DNA of 64,000 nucleotides. It comes from an uncultured Pseudomonadota bacterium. GTDB taxonomy: Bacteria > Pseudomonadota > Gammaproteobacteria > Burkholderiales > SG8-39. Position numbers and translations under genes: made by a program. How positions within the stretch are numbered: the stretch's first letter is position 1; each line of letters opens with the position of its first letter. The notes under the pieces are model-generated. The model was not told the origin of the DNA and did no database searches. It saw only the letters and a list, made by a program, of their open reading frames with translations. Shown one piece after another: positions 49,432-59,558 of this stretch. The stretch spans positions 1 through 64,000 of the forward strand of contig CAIXPL010000019.1 of NCBI GenBank assembly GCA_903921325.1. The letters run 5' to 3'.

Positions 49432-50351
49432 ATACCGAACTGCAATCTGCTCCGATCCGCTATCGCTCACCGGGCTATGCCGCGCTCAATGTCACCGATC
49501 TTGATCGAGCGCGAGTCTGGTATCGCGACATCATGGGCGCGCAATTGAATGGCACAACCGACGATGGCGGGTTGATGCTGCGTACCGGTGGCATGGACAG
49601 CTACAGCCTGCTGCTCTATGAAACCGCGCAAGCGGGCATGAAACGGGTTGGCTGGCTGCTTGAGGACGAGACACAGTTTCAGGCGCTCACCGATCGGCTC
49701 GATCGGCATCAGGTCGCATGGCGAGAGCTGAGCGCAGCCGAATGTGCCACCACGCGCCTCGAACGAGCGGTGCGCATGATTGACCCGATCACCGGGCTCA
49801 CGCTGGACTTCTACGTCCGCATGGAGCAGGCCGTCAGCGCATTTGTCCCGACTGTCACCCATCTTGAGGGGTTGTGTCATGTCGGCATCGGCACCGATCG
49901 CTATCGCGATGCAATTCGCTTCTATGAAGACGTGCTCAACTTCAAAACGTCGGACGAGATCGACGGGCGGATCAACCTGATGCGCTGTTTCCCCAATCCC
50001 CTGCATCACAGTTTCGCGCTTGCCAGTGCACCGCGCAACACACTGCACCATCTGAATTTCATGGTGAGCGACGATCGTGACATGGTGGCGGCGCGAGCGC
50101 GTTTTGCCGAGCATCAGGTGCCGGTGGTCTGGGACGGTCACCATCCGCCCTCGGGCAATACGTTCCTGTTTTTCCTTGATCCCGATGGCCTGTCGCTGGA
50201 ATACGGACACGGCATGGAACTGTTTCCCGAGACCGGCGCACGTGCCAGGCGGGTGTTTCCGGCACGCCCGGAGTCGTTTGACTCGACCGGTGCCCACCGC
50301 GATGAGCGCACCGCAGCGGTGGGCGAGATCGAAGTCCAGTGCCTCACCTGA
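49428..50351 (+). CDS. VOC-family (glyoxalase/extradiol-dioxygenase-like) protein, two domains
   Basis: PGYAALNVTDLDRARVWYRDIMGAQLNG...LCHVGIGTDRYRDAIRFYEDVLNFKTSDE...FLFFLDPDGLSLEYGHGME. Confidence 0.92.
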   Translation: MNTELQSAPIRYRSPGYAALNVTDLDRARVWYRDIMGAQLNGTTDDGGLMLRTGGMDSYSLLLYETAQAGMKRVGWLLEDETQFQALTDRLDRHQVAWRELSAAECATTRLERAVRMIDPITGLTLDFYVRMEQAVSAFVPTVTHLEGLCHVGIGTDRYRDAIRFYEDVLNFKTSDEIDGRINLMRCFPNPLHHSFALASAPRNTLHHLNFMVSDDRDMVAARARFAEHQVPVVWDGHHPPSGNTFLFFLDPDGLSLEYGHGMELFPETGARARRVFPARPESFDSTGAHRDERTAAVGEIEVQCLT

Positions 50352-50461
50352 GGCAGCGAATTACCCGGCGCCTGCTCTCAATCGGCCGGCGTTGGGCAGA
50401 ACGCGGTGCGCCTGGCTCAGCGTTTCACCAACGGGCGTTCCATCGCGGTTACTGGCTTGGC

Positions 50462-51319
50462 ATGCGCCTGCTCGTGCCAAGCCTGCTGTGTGCCTGCGCC
50501 TGCGCCAAAGCCTATGGGTGGGGCGAAGTCGGACACCGGGCGATCGCGCGGATTGCCGAAGCAAGTCTTACACCGGCTGCGCATCGCGCGATTGATCAGT
50601 TGCTTGCTGCCGAATCGCGCTATGGAGTGCCCGGCTGTCCGGTCGCCACACTCGGTGACGCCGCGGTCTGGGCCGATTGCCTGCGCAAGCGCCATGATGA
50701 GTGGGCCACAACCTTTGCCTGGCATTACGACGACAATCCAATCTGCGACGCGGCACCCCGTGAACGCTATTGCCCTGATGGGCAATGCCTGTCGGTGCAA
50801 ACCCGGCGACTCGTCCAGGTGCTGAGCGATCAGACCGCCGGCACCCGCGAACGGCTCCAGGCGCTCAAATTTGTCACGCATCTTGTGGGCGATGCCCACC
50901 AGCCATTGCATGCGGCCAACAATCAGGACCGTGGCGGCAATGATCAGCCGCTGCGCCTGCCCTCCTCGCATGCGGGACGCACCAATCTGCACCGACTGTG
51001 GGATACCGATCTGGTCGAGCGCCTGCTCGGCAACCCCCTGTCGGAGTCTGCATTTGCCGCGCTCGCAGGCGGTATCACCGATCAGCAGGGGCGCGACTGG
51101 GGGCGTGGCGATATCGAGCAGTGGATCGCAGAAAGCCACCAGCTCGCCATCACCCGGGTCTATGCACCGCTGCCCGCACCGCCGGTATGTCATGGTCCGC
51201 CGAGTGGTTTGCAAACGATAGGCGAGTCCTATGTGATGGCAACCGCGGACACTGTGCGCGATCAACTGCGCAGGGCCGGGATCCGACTGGCCCTGGTGTT
51301 GAACAGCGCCTTGCGCTGA
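50462..51319 (+). CDS. S1/P1 nuclease family protein, secreted
   Basis: Signal peptide, mature WGEVGHRAIARIAEASL; KFVTHLVGDAHQPLHA. Confidence 0.93.
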   Translation: MRLLVPSLLCACACAKAYGWGEVGHRAIARIAEASLTPAAHRAIDQLLAAESRYGVPGCPVATLGDAAVWADCLRKRHDEWATTFAWHYDDNPICDAAPRERYCPDGQCLSVQTRRLVQVLSDQTAGTRERLQALKFVTHLVGDAHQPLHAANNQDRGGNDQPLRLPSSHAGRTNLHRLWDTDLVERLLGNPLSESAFAALAGGITDQQGRDWGRGDIEQWIAESHQLAITRVYAPLPAPPVCHGPPSGLQTIGESYVMATADTVRDQLRRAGIRLALVLNSALR

Positions 51320-51375
51320 ATCTCACCGCCGCAAAGCCTGTGTCTGGCTGGTCAGGCGGTCGCCGTGGCACGGTC

Positions 51376-51381
51376 TATAAT
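51376..51381 (+). promoter_or_regulatory. Consensus -10 TATAAT upstream of the FAH-family gene
   Basis: Exact TATAAT; -35 weak. Confidence 0.5.
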
Positions 51382-51386
51382 GCGAG

Positions 51387-51398
51387 GGTTTGCAAACC
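51387..51398. promoter_or_regulatory. Perfect palindrome GGTTTGCAAACC just downstream of the -10
   Basis: 12-bp dyad near the expected transcription start. Confidence 0.5.
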
Positions 51399-51435
51399 TC
51401 CCTCTCCCGCTCCTTCTCATCACCCGAGGACCGAC

Positions 51436-52155
51436 ATGACCGTCACCTGGCCAGACAATCTCGCACCGGCATTCAAAGTCTCCTACGCCGTGGTACCCAT
51501 CGTAGGCAGCGACAAAGGATTTCCGGTTCGCCGCATTTATTGCATCGGCCGCAACTATGCCGCCCATGCCCGCGAGATGGGGGCCGATCCGACCCGTGAA
51601 CCACCGTTTTTCTTCCAGAAACCGACTGACGCGATTCAGTACGTCGCTGCCGGCACCACGGTGGATCATCCCTACCCGACCCTGACCAAGAATTACCACT
51701 ATGAAGCCGAACTGGTGGTCACGCTCGACAAGGGTGGCAAGAACATTCCGGTCGAACAGGCCCTGAGTCTGGTGCATGGCTATGCCGTGGGCCTGGACAT
51801 GACCCGGCGCGATTTGCAGCGTGCCTCGGGCGCCGAGAAAAAGCCATGGGAAATCGGCAAGGCGTTTGATCATTCCGCGCCGATCGGTCCGATTCATACT
51901 GTGGCCCAGGTGGGACATCCGGCCAGCGGCGTGATTTCGCTCAAGGTCAATGGCGAGATCAAGCAGAACGCCAACCTCGATCAGATGATCTGGAACGTGG
52001 CCGAGCAGATCAGTCGCCTCTCGGAGGCGTTTGAGCTTTTCCCCGGAGATGTGATCTATTCCGGTACCCCGGAAAACGTCGGACCGGTGGTGCAGGGCGA
52101 TCTGGTCGAAGTGCATATCGACGGACTGCCTGAACTCAATATCCGTATCGTCTGA
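51436..52155 (+). CDS. Fumarylacetoacetate hydrolase family protein
   Basis: VRRIYCIGRNYAAHAREMG...PPFFFQKPTDAI...FPGDVIYSGTPENVGPV. Confidence 0.95.
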   Translation: MTVTWPDNLAPAFKVSYAVVPIVGSDKGFPVRRIYCIGRNYAAHAREMGADPTREPPFFFQKPTDAIQYVAAGTTVDHPYPTLTKNYHYEAELVVTLDKGGKNIPVEQALSLVHGYAVGLDMTRRDLQRASGAEKKPWEIGKAFDHSAPIGPIHTVAQVGHPASGVISLKVNGEIKQNANLDQMIWNVAEQISRLSEAFELFPGDVIYSGTPENVGPVVQGDLVEVHIDGLPELNIRIV

Positions 52156-52177
52156 TACGCAGTCCGCAGGCTGAAGA

Positions 52178-52235
52178 CTGCAAGCTTGCAGGCTCACAAA
52201 TTGCTTGGCTCAGCGGAGCCAGGCAATTTGCCTGG
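52178..52235. repeat. Cluster of palindromes: CTGCAAGCTTGCAG, a 15-bp stem-loop (52197-52230) and an overlapping alternative stem (52219-52235)
   Basis: CAAATTGCTTGGCTC-AGCG-GAGCCAGGCAATTTG; CCAGGC-AATTT-GCCTGG. Confidence 0.9.
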
Positions 52236-52273
52236 TTGTATGGTTCGCAGGCACTGAATTGCGGTAGCAAAGG

Positions 52274-54625
52274 GTGTCGGTTAACAAACGCGCTCAAGGG
52301 GGGCGGGTTGTGAAGCGCTCTGCTGCGCTCTTATTCGGCTGTGCGTGGCTGCTCGCAAGCATGACGGGCATGGCCCAATCGCCTGCGGTCCTCAATGCCT
52401 CTGCCGCTGGCCACTCGCCACAGGGCGAGCGCGCCACTGCCTTGCCTGCCGAACGCGGCGTGCCCGCTGCTGTTGCCACCGCGAGCAATCCGCCTCCCGC
52501 GGCCCGCCTCCGCGTGGGCCTGGTTCTGGGGGGCGGCGGTGCGCGCGGAATGGCCCATATCGGCATTCTCAAAGTGCTTGAGGAATTGCATGTGCCGGTG
52601 GACTTCATCGCCGGCACCTCGATGGGGTCGATTGTCGGGGGGGTGTATGCCACCGGCATGAGCGCGAGCGACATGGAGGCACGTGTTCTGGCAGTGGACT
52701 GGAGCGATGTCTTTGATGATCGGCTTGACCGGGCCAATCTGTCGATGCGTCGCAAGGACGACAGCCGCACGCCGCTGTTCCGCCCGGAATTCGGCTTTCG
52801 CAATAGCACGGTGCAACTACCGATCGGGGCGATCAGTGGTCGCAAGCTCGATCTGCTGCTGCACGAACTTACCGTGCCAGTAGCACGCCAGACCTCGTTT
52901 GACGAATTACCGATTCCCTTTCGCGCCATCGCCACGGACCTGGTCACCGGTGAGATGGTGGTGTTCAACAATGGCTATCTGTCACAGGCAGTGCGCGCCA
53001 GCATGTCAGTGCCAGGCGCGTTTGACCCGGTGGAGATCGACGGACGACTGCTGGTCGATGGCGGCCTGGTACGCAATGTACCAGTGGATATCGCACGCAC
53101 GATGGGTGCCCAGGTGGTGATCGCAATCGATGTCGGGTCGCCCAACATGGAGCGAAATCAACTCAACTCGCTCGGTGCGGTGCTTGGCCAGATGGTCAAC
53201 ATCAATATCCGCAAGAACGCCGATGAATCCTTGGCAAGCCTCTCGGCGAGCGATGTGCGGATCACCCCTGATCTGGGCACGATTGGATCGTCGGAATTTA
53301 CGCGAGCAAAGGAGGCGATCGAGGCCGGTGAGCGGGCGGCTCGCGCGATGGCAGCCGAGCTGTCAAAGCTATCGGTACCTGCCAGCCAATTTGCCGCCTG
53401 GCGAGAATCCCTGGGGCGCCCCGAGAGGGCGGCGCGACGTCTGGATTTCATCGACATCACCGGCACCGATCGGGTGAACCCGGAGGTGTTGCGCTCTGCC
53501 ATGCGCACCAAGCCCGGCGATATGGTGACCTCGGCAGAGATCAAAGATGATCTGGAGCGGCTGCAGGCGCGCGGCGACTTCGAGGCGATTGATGTGCGCA
53601 ATGTCGAAGATGAGCGCGGCGCGGGATTGCGCATGAAGTTCACCGAGAAACGCTGGGGGCCGAATTTCTTCAAGTTCGGGCTGGGGCTCAGTTCTGACTA
53701 CCAGGGGGATGCGTCCTACGAGTTCGCAATGCGCTACACGAGGACCTGGGTGAACCAGCTCGGTGGCGAGATCCGTGGCGAAGCATCGGTCGGTCGACTG
53801 CGGCGTGCCTATGCCGAGCTCTACCAGCCCCTTGATCTGGACAGCACGATCTACGTGAAGCCGTATTTTGGGGTTCAGCGCAAGACCGTAAACCTGTTCG
53901 ATGGCCGTCAGCGGGTCGCGCAATACGATCAGGAGGATGCGTTTGCCGGCTTTGCAGTGGGTAATCAGATCTTCAAATGGACCGATGTGAGTGTGGGCGC
54001 CCGTTATGCCAATTCGCGCGCCATTCCGATCATTGCACCACCGGGTTCACCCGAATACGACACGCCGTATGGCGGTTACACGTTCCGTGCGGTCTACGAC
54101 CAGATGGACAATTTCTTTTTTCCGACCGAAGGTGGATTTGCGCAAATTGACGGCTTGCTTGCGCGCCCATCGCTTGGTTCCAGTGAAAGCACCAATATGG
54201 TCCAAACGTCGCTGGAACGGGCGTGGCGGATCGGTCGCTCGACAGTGCTTACCGGTATCAACGCGGGCAGGGTCTACAACGTTGATGACAATTCGCTGCA
54301 AAACCTGACGCTGGGCGGGTTGTTTCGGCTCTCTGGCTATCGGACCGACCAGCTGCGCGGAACCAAGCTGGCATTCGGGCGGGTACTCTACTCGTATCGA
54401 TTGGAGGACTTACCATCGATTCTTGGTGGCGGCGTCTATGTGGGTGCCTCACTTGAGGCCGGTAACGTCTGGAAAAACAACCAGGCAATGGCGCTGCAGG
54501 ACGTGAACTACTCAGGCGCGCTTTTTGTGGGTGTGGATACCGCGGCCGGCCCGCTTTACTTTGCCTGGGGTAAAGCACCCGGGGACAACTCGAGCCTTTA
54601 CTTCTACCTGGGGCGGCCGTTCTGA
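52274..54625 (+). CDS. Patatin-like phospholipase with C-terminal surface-antigen (BamA-type) beta-barrel
   Basis: LVLGGGGARGMAHIGILKVLEEL; GTSMGS; DGG; C-terminal barrel ending YFYLGRPF; GTG start, alternative start near 52310. Confidence 0.94.
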   Translation: MSVNKRAQGGRVVKRSAALLFGCAWLLASMTGMAQSPAVLNASAAGHSPQGERATALPAERGVPAAVATASNPPPAARLRVGLVLGGGGARGMAHIGILKVLEELHVPVDFIAGTSMGSIVGGVYATGMSASDMEARVLAVDWSDVFDDRLDRANLSMRRKDDSRTPLFRPEFGFRNSTVQLPIGAISGRKLDLLLHELTVPVARQTSFDELPIPFRAIATDLVTGEMVVFNNGYLSQAVRASMSVPGAFDPVEIDGRLLVDGGLVRNVPVDIARTMGAQVVIAIDVGSPNMERNQLNSLGAVLGQMVNINIRKNADESLASLSASDVRITPDLGTIGSSEFTRAKEAIEAGERAARAMAAELSKLSVPASQFAAWRESLGRPERAARRLDFIDITGTDRVNPEVLRSAMRTKPGDMVTSAEIKDDLERLQARGDFEAIDVRNVEDERGAGLRMKFTEKRWGPNFFKFGLGLSSDYQGDASYEFAMRYTRTWVNQLGGEIRGEASVGRLRRAYAELYQPLDLDSTIYVKPYFGVQRKTVNLFDGRQRVAQYDQEDAFAGFAVGNQIFKWTDVSVGARYANSRAIPIIAPPGSPEYDTPYGGYTFRAVYDQMDNFFFPTEGGFAQIDGLLARPSLGSSESTNMVQTSLERAWRIGRSTVLTGINAGRVYNVDDNSLQNLTLGGLFRLSGYRTDQLRGTKLAFGRVLYSYRLEDLPSILGGGVYVGASLEAGNVWKNNQAMALQDVNYSGALFVGVDTAAGPLYFAWGKAPGDNSSLYFYLGRPF

Positions 54626-54712
54626 GATCAAATGTCGCTTTTTGAGGGCCTGGAAACGAGCCCTTCCACGCAAGCGACAGCCGCCACTGCCGCTACCCCC
54701 CTTTGCGGCGGG

Positions 54713-56569
54713 TCAGAACTCACTCCAATCGTCAGCTCCACCGACAACTTTCTTGGGCCGCGGCGCGGCAGTCTTCGCGATCGAGTGACTGTAACTGGCC
54801 GGCAGGCGCGTAACCGTAGCCGAACTTGCCTGAGCACGACCCGTCGCTCCCGGAACAGTCTGATCCAGGTGGTATGTGGCCACCGCGCGCGACAGGTTCT
54901 CTGCCTGCTCCTGCATTGAATTGGCCGCGGCCGAAGCTTCTTGCACCAACGCTGCATTCTGCTGCGTCGCCTCGTCCATCTGCGTGATCATCTTGTTCAC
55001 CTGCTCGATCCCCGCGCTTTGGTCCAGGGACGCCGCCGTGATCTCCGCCATGATATCGGTCACCCGCATGATCGAAGTCACCACCTCTTCCATTGTTTTG
55101 CCCGCCTGATCCACCAGTTTGGAGCCTGCCCCCACCTTCTCGACCGAGTCGCCGATCAGCTCCTTGATCTCCTTGGCCGCCGCGCCACTGCGCTGCGCGA
55201 GGTTTCTTACCTCCGAGGCGACCACCGCAAACCCTCTGCCGTGTTCACCTGCTCGGGCGGCTTCCACGGCCGCATTCAAGGCCAGAATGTTCGTCTGGAA
55301 CGCAATCCCGTCAATCACTGTGATGATGTCGGCGATCTTCTTCGAGCTCTCGTTAATCGAGCCCATTGTCTTCACCACCAGATTGACCGCCTCACCGCCC
55401 TTCACCGCCACGTCACTCGCACCAATGGCCAGTTGATTGGCCTGCTTGGCGTTCTCCGCGTTCTGCTTCACCGTGTTGGTCAGCTGTGCCATCGAACTGG
55501 TGGTTTTATCGAGCGCCCCCGCTTGCTGCTCGGTTCGATCCGACAAGTCCCTGTTGCCCTGCGCGATCTTCTTCGATGCGGTGTTGATTGCATCGGAGGA
55601 CTGCCGGATCTGCCCTACGATCTCGGTCAGTTTGGTCACGACCAGATTGACACCGTCGGCCATTGCGCGATAGCTGCCGGCGAACTGCGAGGCGTCAATC
55701 TGATGACTGATCATGCCCTCATCGTGGTGACGCTTCATATCAGCTTGCGCCGAAACAAAGGATTTCAGGGTAACGACCATCTTATGCATGGAAGCGAGCA
55801 GTCGCGAAGTCTCGTCACGCCCGCCTGCATTGATTATCTTGTCCAGATCGCCGCTAGCCACCGCATTTGCCACCTCGACTGCCTCGCTGAGCGGTCGCGT
55901 GATCGACCGCGTGATGCCAAAAGCAAACAGACTGCCGAACACCAGCGCGATCACAAGCAGTAGAACGACCGCGAGTTTGGCCGCTGCATATACCGTCTCG
56001 GCATTTGCGGCGCCCGCTTTGCCACCCTCAAAATTGAATTGACTAAGTGCATCGATATCGTTGATGACTTCGTCCAGGGAAGAGCTGGCCAGGCCGTCAC
56101 TGATATCGGTGGCATCCTGCTTCTGCTTGCTGCGACCCAATGCGACCACTTTCTCCTGTGCCGCCCGATAATCTGCCCAATGTTTGGTGAATTTGTCGGT
56201 GAGCGCACGTTCATCGGCGCTGTCCACCAAGCTTCCATAGGAGCCCATGGCGGCGTTTGCGGCAGAGGCTGCCGCCACCATTTTCTCTTCGTATTCGGAT
56301 TGATAACTACGATCATCGCTGCGGCTGTGCTTCACCTCGAAATCACGTGCCTCAAGCACCGCAGCACGGGTCGTCGACAGATAGCCAACGCCCTGCAACC
56401 ACTTTGACGCGAGCACGGCGGCTTCGGCGCGCGTGCGCGACATGCCCTCCAGCGCAACCGCGCCCACAATCGCCGTGATCACGAGCACGATGACGAAGGC
56501 ACCGTATAACCTCTGGCTGAGTCGCAATTTCCCCATCAAACCGGCGAGGCGGAATCGAGCGGTCATCAT
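54713..56569 (-). CDS. Methyl-accepting chemotaxis protein
   Basis: Two TM regions, HAMP, hairpin [55 protein letters not shown]-terminal DWSEF. Confidence 0.96.
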   Translation of the reverse strand: MMTARFRLAGLMGKLRLSQRLYGAFVIVLVITAIVGAVALEGMSRTRAEAAVLASKWLQGVGYLSTTRAAVLEARDFEVKHSRSDDRSYQSEYEEKMVAAASAANAAMGSYGSLVDSADERALTDKFTKHWADYRAAQEKVVALGRSKQKQDATDISDGLASSSLDEVINDIDALSQFNFEGGKAGAANAETVYAAAKLAVVLLLVIALVFGSLFAFGITRSITRPLSEAVEVANAVASGDLDKIINAGGRDETSRLLASMHKMVVTLKSFVSAQADMKRHHDEGMISHQIDASQFAGSYRAMADGVNLVVTKLTEIVGQIRQSSDAINTASKKIAQGNRDLSDRTEQQAGALDKTTSSMAQLTNTVKQNAENAKQANQLAIGASDVAVKGGEAVNLVVKTMGSINESSKKIADIITVIDGIAFQTNILALNAAVEAARAGEHGRGFAVVASEVRNLAQRSGAAAKEIKELIGDSVEKVGAGSKLVDQAGKTMEEVVTSIMRVTDIMAEITAASLDQSAGIEQVNKMITQMDEATQQNAALVQEASAAANSMQEQAENLSRAVATYHLDQTVPGATGRAQASSATVTRLPASYSHSIAKTAAPRPKKVVGGADDWSEF

Positions 56570-56634
56570 GCTTCTCCAAGAATTCGCGGCGCGGCACGCG
56601 TGTCCGTCGCTCGGCTTTCAGGCTCATGGCTACC

Positions 56635-56661
56635 GCATCGGCATGATCCGGGGAACCTTTA
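56635..56661 (-). promoter_or_regulatory. Sigma-28 (FliA)-type promoter upstream of the MCP
   Basis: Minus strand TAAAGGTT-N11-GCCGATGC versus consensus TAAAGTTT-N11-GCCGATAA. Confidence 0.7.
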
Positions 56662-56797
56662 GTCTCCCGTCGTGACGTATTTACCCGCACCAGCGATTCA
56701 CCGCCGCACATGCACGCGGATGCGGATTTGTCCACACAAAAGGTTGCGCCGCCACGCGTCTCGCGGCGCCTCGATCAATTAGTGCCGCTGGAGGATT

Positions 56798-58012
56798 TCA
56801 GCGTGATGGCGCGCGCGGGGTCAAAAACACGAACAGGTTGGCCACCACGATGGAGGCAGCCAAGGCCCAGAACGCTGCCATCAGACCCCAGCGATCGGCC
56901 ACCACGCCGCACAGCAGCGGGCCGATGGCAGAACCAAGCGACTGCGCCCCGAACGGCACCCCGACGCTGGTGCCGGCCATGGATTCGGGCACCACATCAA
57001 GCAGCCAGGCCTGCATGATGGAACGCACCGCATAGAGAAAAAACCCAAGCAGTGCAATCAATGCCACGAAGGCTGGCGAGTGGGCGGCCATGACCATGGC
57101 AACGATCACGATCGCTGTCATCACCATGCTGCTTGCCACGATCCGTTGATTACCCATGCGATCGGCCAGATGCCCGGCAATTGGTGCGGCAATGAACCCG
57201 GCCACCTGCAGGCCAAACATCGCGGCGCCCACTCGTGCCGCCGAATAGCCCATGTCATAGCTCAAATAGAGCGGCAGAAAAGTGACCAGGGCATTCTGCG
57301 TCATGGTGCGAAATGCCGATCCGAGTGAAATCATCAGCACGCTGCGATCGCGCAACAACGCGGCCAATCCCTTCAAACGAAGGCGAACCGCTTCGGCGAG
57401 ATGGGCCTCGGAGTGCGCGGCGACCGTTGGCCGTGCCGCACCGATCATGACTCCGGAGAACATCAGGATCGCAATTGCTGCAGCCACCCCTGGCACGACG
57501 TTGATGAAAACGATCGTGCGCCAGGTGAGTGTCGCCAGCAGCGCCCCGACCAGCAGGGGTGCAAACGCATCGCCGATATTGCCGCCCATGCTGTGCAGCG
57601 ACAACACCAGCCCGCGTCGCTCCGGATAATGAGCACCGAGGAGCGAGATCGCGGCGGGGTGCCACAGATTGTTGCCTATGCCGATCAGCACGACGCACAC
57701 GAGGATGATCCAGTATTGATGTGCAAAGCCCATCAGCACATAGGGCACTCCGATCCAGAACAGGGAGACCGCCATCAGCAGTGCCTTGCGACCGGACAAA
57801 TCGACTATCAAACCGCCGGGGATGTTGAACAGCGCACTGGCCGCGTACTGGCAAGTCATGATGAAGCCGATTTGGGAATAGCTCAGGCCGAGCTCGCGCC
57901 CGATGAGCGGCAGCAGCAAATAGAACGTTGCCGGATACCAGTGGGTGAGCCCGTGCCCTATTGAGATACACCAGGCTTCACGCAACGAACGCGCTGCGGC
58001 GGCTATTGCCAT
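56798..58012 (-). CDS. MFS transporter
   Basis: 12-TM MFS pattern; GGLIVDLSGRKALL motif. Confidence 0.93.
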   Translation of the reverse strand: MAIAAAARSLREAWCISIGHGLTHWYPATFYLLLPLIGRELGLSYSQIGFIMTCQYAASALFNIPGGLIVDLSGRKALLMAVSLFWIGVPYVLMGFAHQYWIILVCVVLIGIGNNLWHPAAISLLGAHYPERRGLVLSLHSMGGNIGDAFAPLLVGALLATLTWRTIVFINVVPGVAAAIAILMFSGVMIGAARPTVAAHSEAHLAEAVRLRLKGLAALLRDRSVLMISLGSAFRTMTQNALVTFLPLYLSYDMGYSAARVGAAMFGLQVAGFIAAPIAGHLADRMGNQRIVASSMVMTAIVIVAMVMAAHSPAFVALIALLGFFLYAVRSIMQAWLLDVVPESMAGTSVGVPFGAQSLGSAIGPLLCGVVADRWGLMAAFWALAASIVVANLFVFLTPRAPSR

Positions 58013-58095
58013 ATCAGTCCACCTTCAATCCGATCTGCCCCTCCAACTCGTGCCATTGATGTGCCTCGTGCTCGAGCAAAAGTAAGCCCGGCAGT

Positions 58096-58770
58096 TTACA
58101 CAGCCGGCAACAGCCCCTCACGAACGATGAAATCGATCACGGTCTGCAAGCCCTGTCCGGTCTTGAGATTGGTGAACACAAAGGGCCGATCGGGTCGCAT
58201 GCGACGCGCATCGCGATCCATCACTTCGAGCGAGGCACCGACCATTGGGGCAAGATCGATCTTGTTGATAATGAGCAGGTCCGATTTGGTGATGCCCGGT
58301 CCGCCTTTGCGCGGAATCTTGTCGCCCGCTGCTACATCGATCACATACAAAGTGAGATCGGACAGCTCGGGGCTGAAGGTGGCTGCCAGATTGTCACCAC
58401 CGGATTCAATCAGAATGAGTTGCAGCGTCTTGAATCGCGCCTGCAACCGTGCCACTGCCTCCAGATTGATCGAGGCATCTTCGCGGATTGCGGTGTGCGG
58501 GCAACCGCCGGTTTCAACGCCGATGATGCGCTCGGGCGCAAGCGCTTCATTGCGCACCAGAAACTGGGCATCTTCCTCGGTATAGATGTCGTTGGTTACT
58601 GCCGCAATGTCATAGCGATCACGAAACGCGCGGCATAGCGAGAGCATCAATGCCGTCTTGCCCGAGCCGACCGGGCCACCCACACCGACGCGCAGCGGAC
58701 CATCATGGGATTGCGCAGGCGCGCGGCTCCGATTAGCAGCAGTGGCCAGGGTCAGATCGGTAGGAGGCAT
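58096..58770 (-). CDS. ureG: Urease accessory GTPase UreG
   Basis: [52 protein letters not shown]. Confidence 0.97.
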   Translation of the reverse strand: MPPTDLTLATAANRSRAPAQSHDGPLRVGVGGPVGSGKTALMLSLCRAFRDRYDIAAVTNDIYTEEDAQFLVRNEALAPERIIGVETGGCPHTAIREDASINLEAVARLQARFKTLQLILIESGGDNLAATFSPELSDLTLYVIDVAAGDKIPRKGGPGITKSDLLIINKIDLAPMVGASLEVMDRDARRMRPDRPFVFTNLKTGQGLQTVIDFIVREGLLPAV

Positions 58771-58938
58771 GTCGAGGTTCGCAGCTATCGCAGTGATGAA
58801 ACAGCCTGAATTATGCGCAGGTTTTTGCCCGGTACAGCGAACCGTTGGACCTCGAACCGTTTGGGCAACTCGCCGACGTCTTCAATCTCATTCCGCTTTG
58901 CCGCATTAACTCAATGCGGACGATGGCAACGCCACTGG

Positions 58939-59388
58939 TCAGTGCTGAACGGCACACCGGTAAATGTAAAAAACCTCATCGCGCACCCAGCCTTCGGCCT
59001 CGTAGAGTGCCTGCGCGGTGTGATTGGTCCGCGCCGTGGTCAGTTCGACCCGTAGTGCCCCGCACACCGCTGCGTAATCGACCGCGGCCTTGAGCAATCG
59101 TGCGCCAACACCCTGCTGGCGTGCGCGTGGATCAACGTACAGGTCATTCAGAATAAAAATCCGCCCGACCGAGACAGAGGAAAAGCTCGGATACAGTTGG
59201 GTGAAGCCCACAGGCCCGGTGCCGTCCTGCGCGAGAAACACGGTGGATTCCTTGCGCGCAAGGCGCTCGTGCAGGAACCCTCGCGCCGCGGGCAGGTCGG
59301 CAGCTTGCCCGTAGAACTGCCGGTAGGCGTCAAACAGTGGTGCGATCGCATCCAGCGCGGAGAGACCGGCTTCATTTACCGTCAGCAT
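58939..59388 (-). CDS. GNAT-family N-acetyltransferase
   Basis: ILNDLYVDPRARQQGVGARLLKAAVDYA...ALYEAEGW. Confidence 0.9.
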   Translation of the reverse strand: MLTVNEAGLSALDAIAPLFDAYRQFYGQAADLPAARGFLHERLARKESTVFLAQDGTGPVGFTQLYPSFSSVSVGRIFILNDLYVDPRARQQGVGARLLKAAVDYAAVCGALRVELTTARTNHTAQALYEAEGWVRDEVFYIYRCAVQH

Positions 59389-59558
59389 GCTGTACTCCCA
59401 GTCTATTGAGCCCATGCAAACAATCGGAACTTCACGCCCTGCGAACAATCCAATTGCATCAAACAAGCCCGGTTCAGCGTGATCAAGCAGGTGCGGCGGC
59501 AAACCGCTATTCTCGCCGCATCGGTCGACGTCAATCCCACCCTGCAAGGATAACTGCC

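Noticed and set aside
56746-56769. GCGCCGC-N10-GCGGCGC as a terminator between the MCP and MFS genes
   Set aside because: Upstream of the MCP and beyond the MFS stop, but no U-run on either strand and GC-rich dyads of this size are frequent here by chance.
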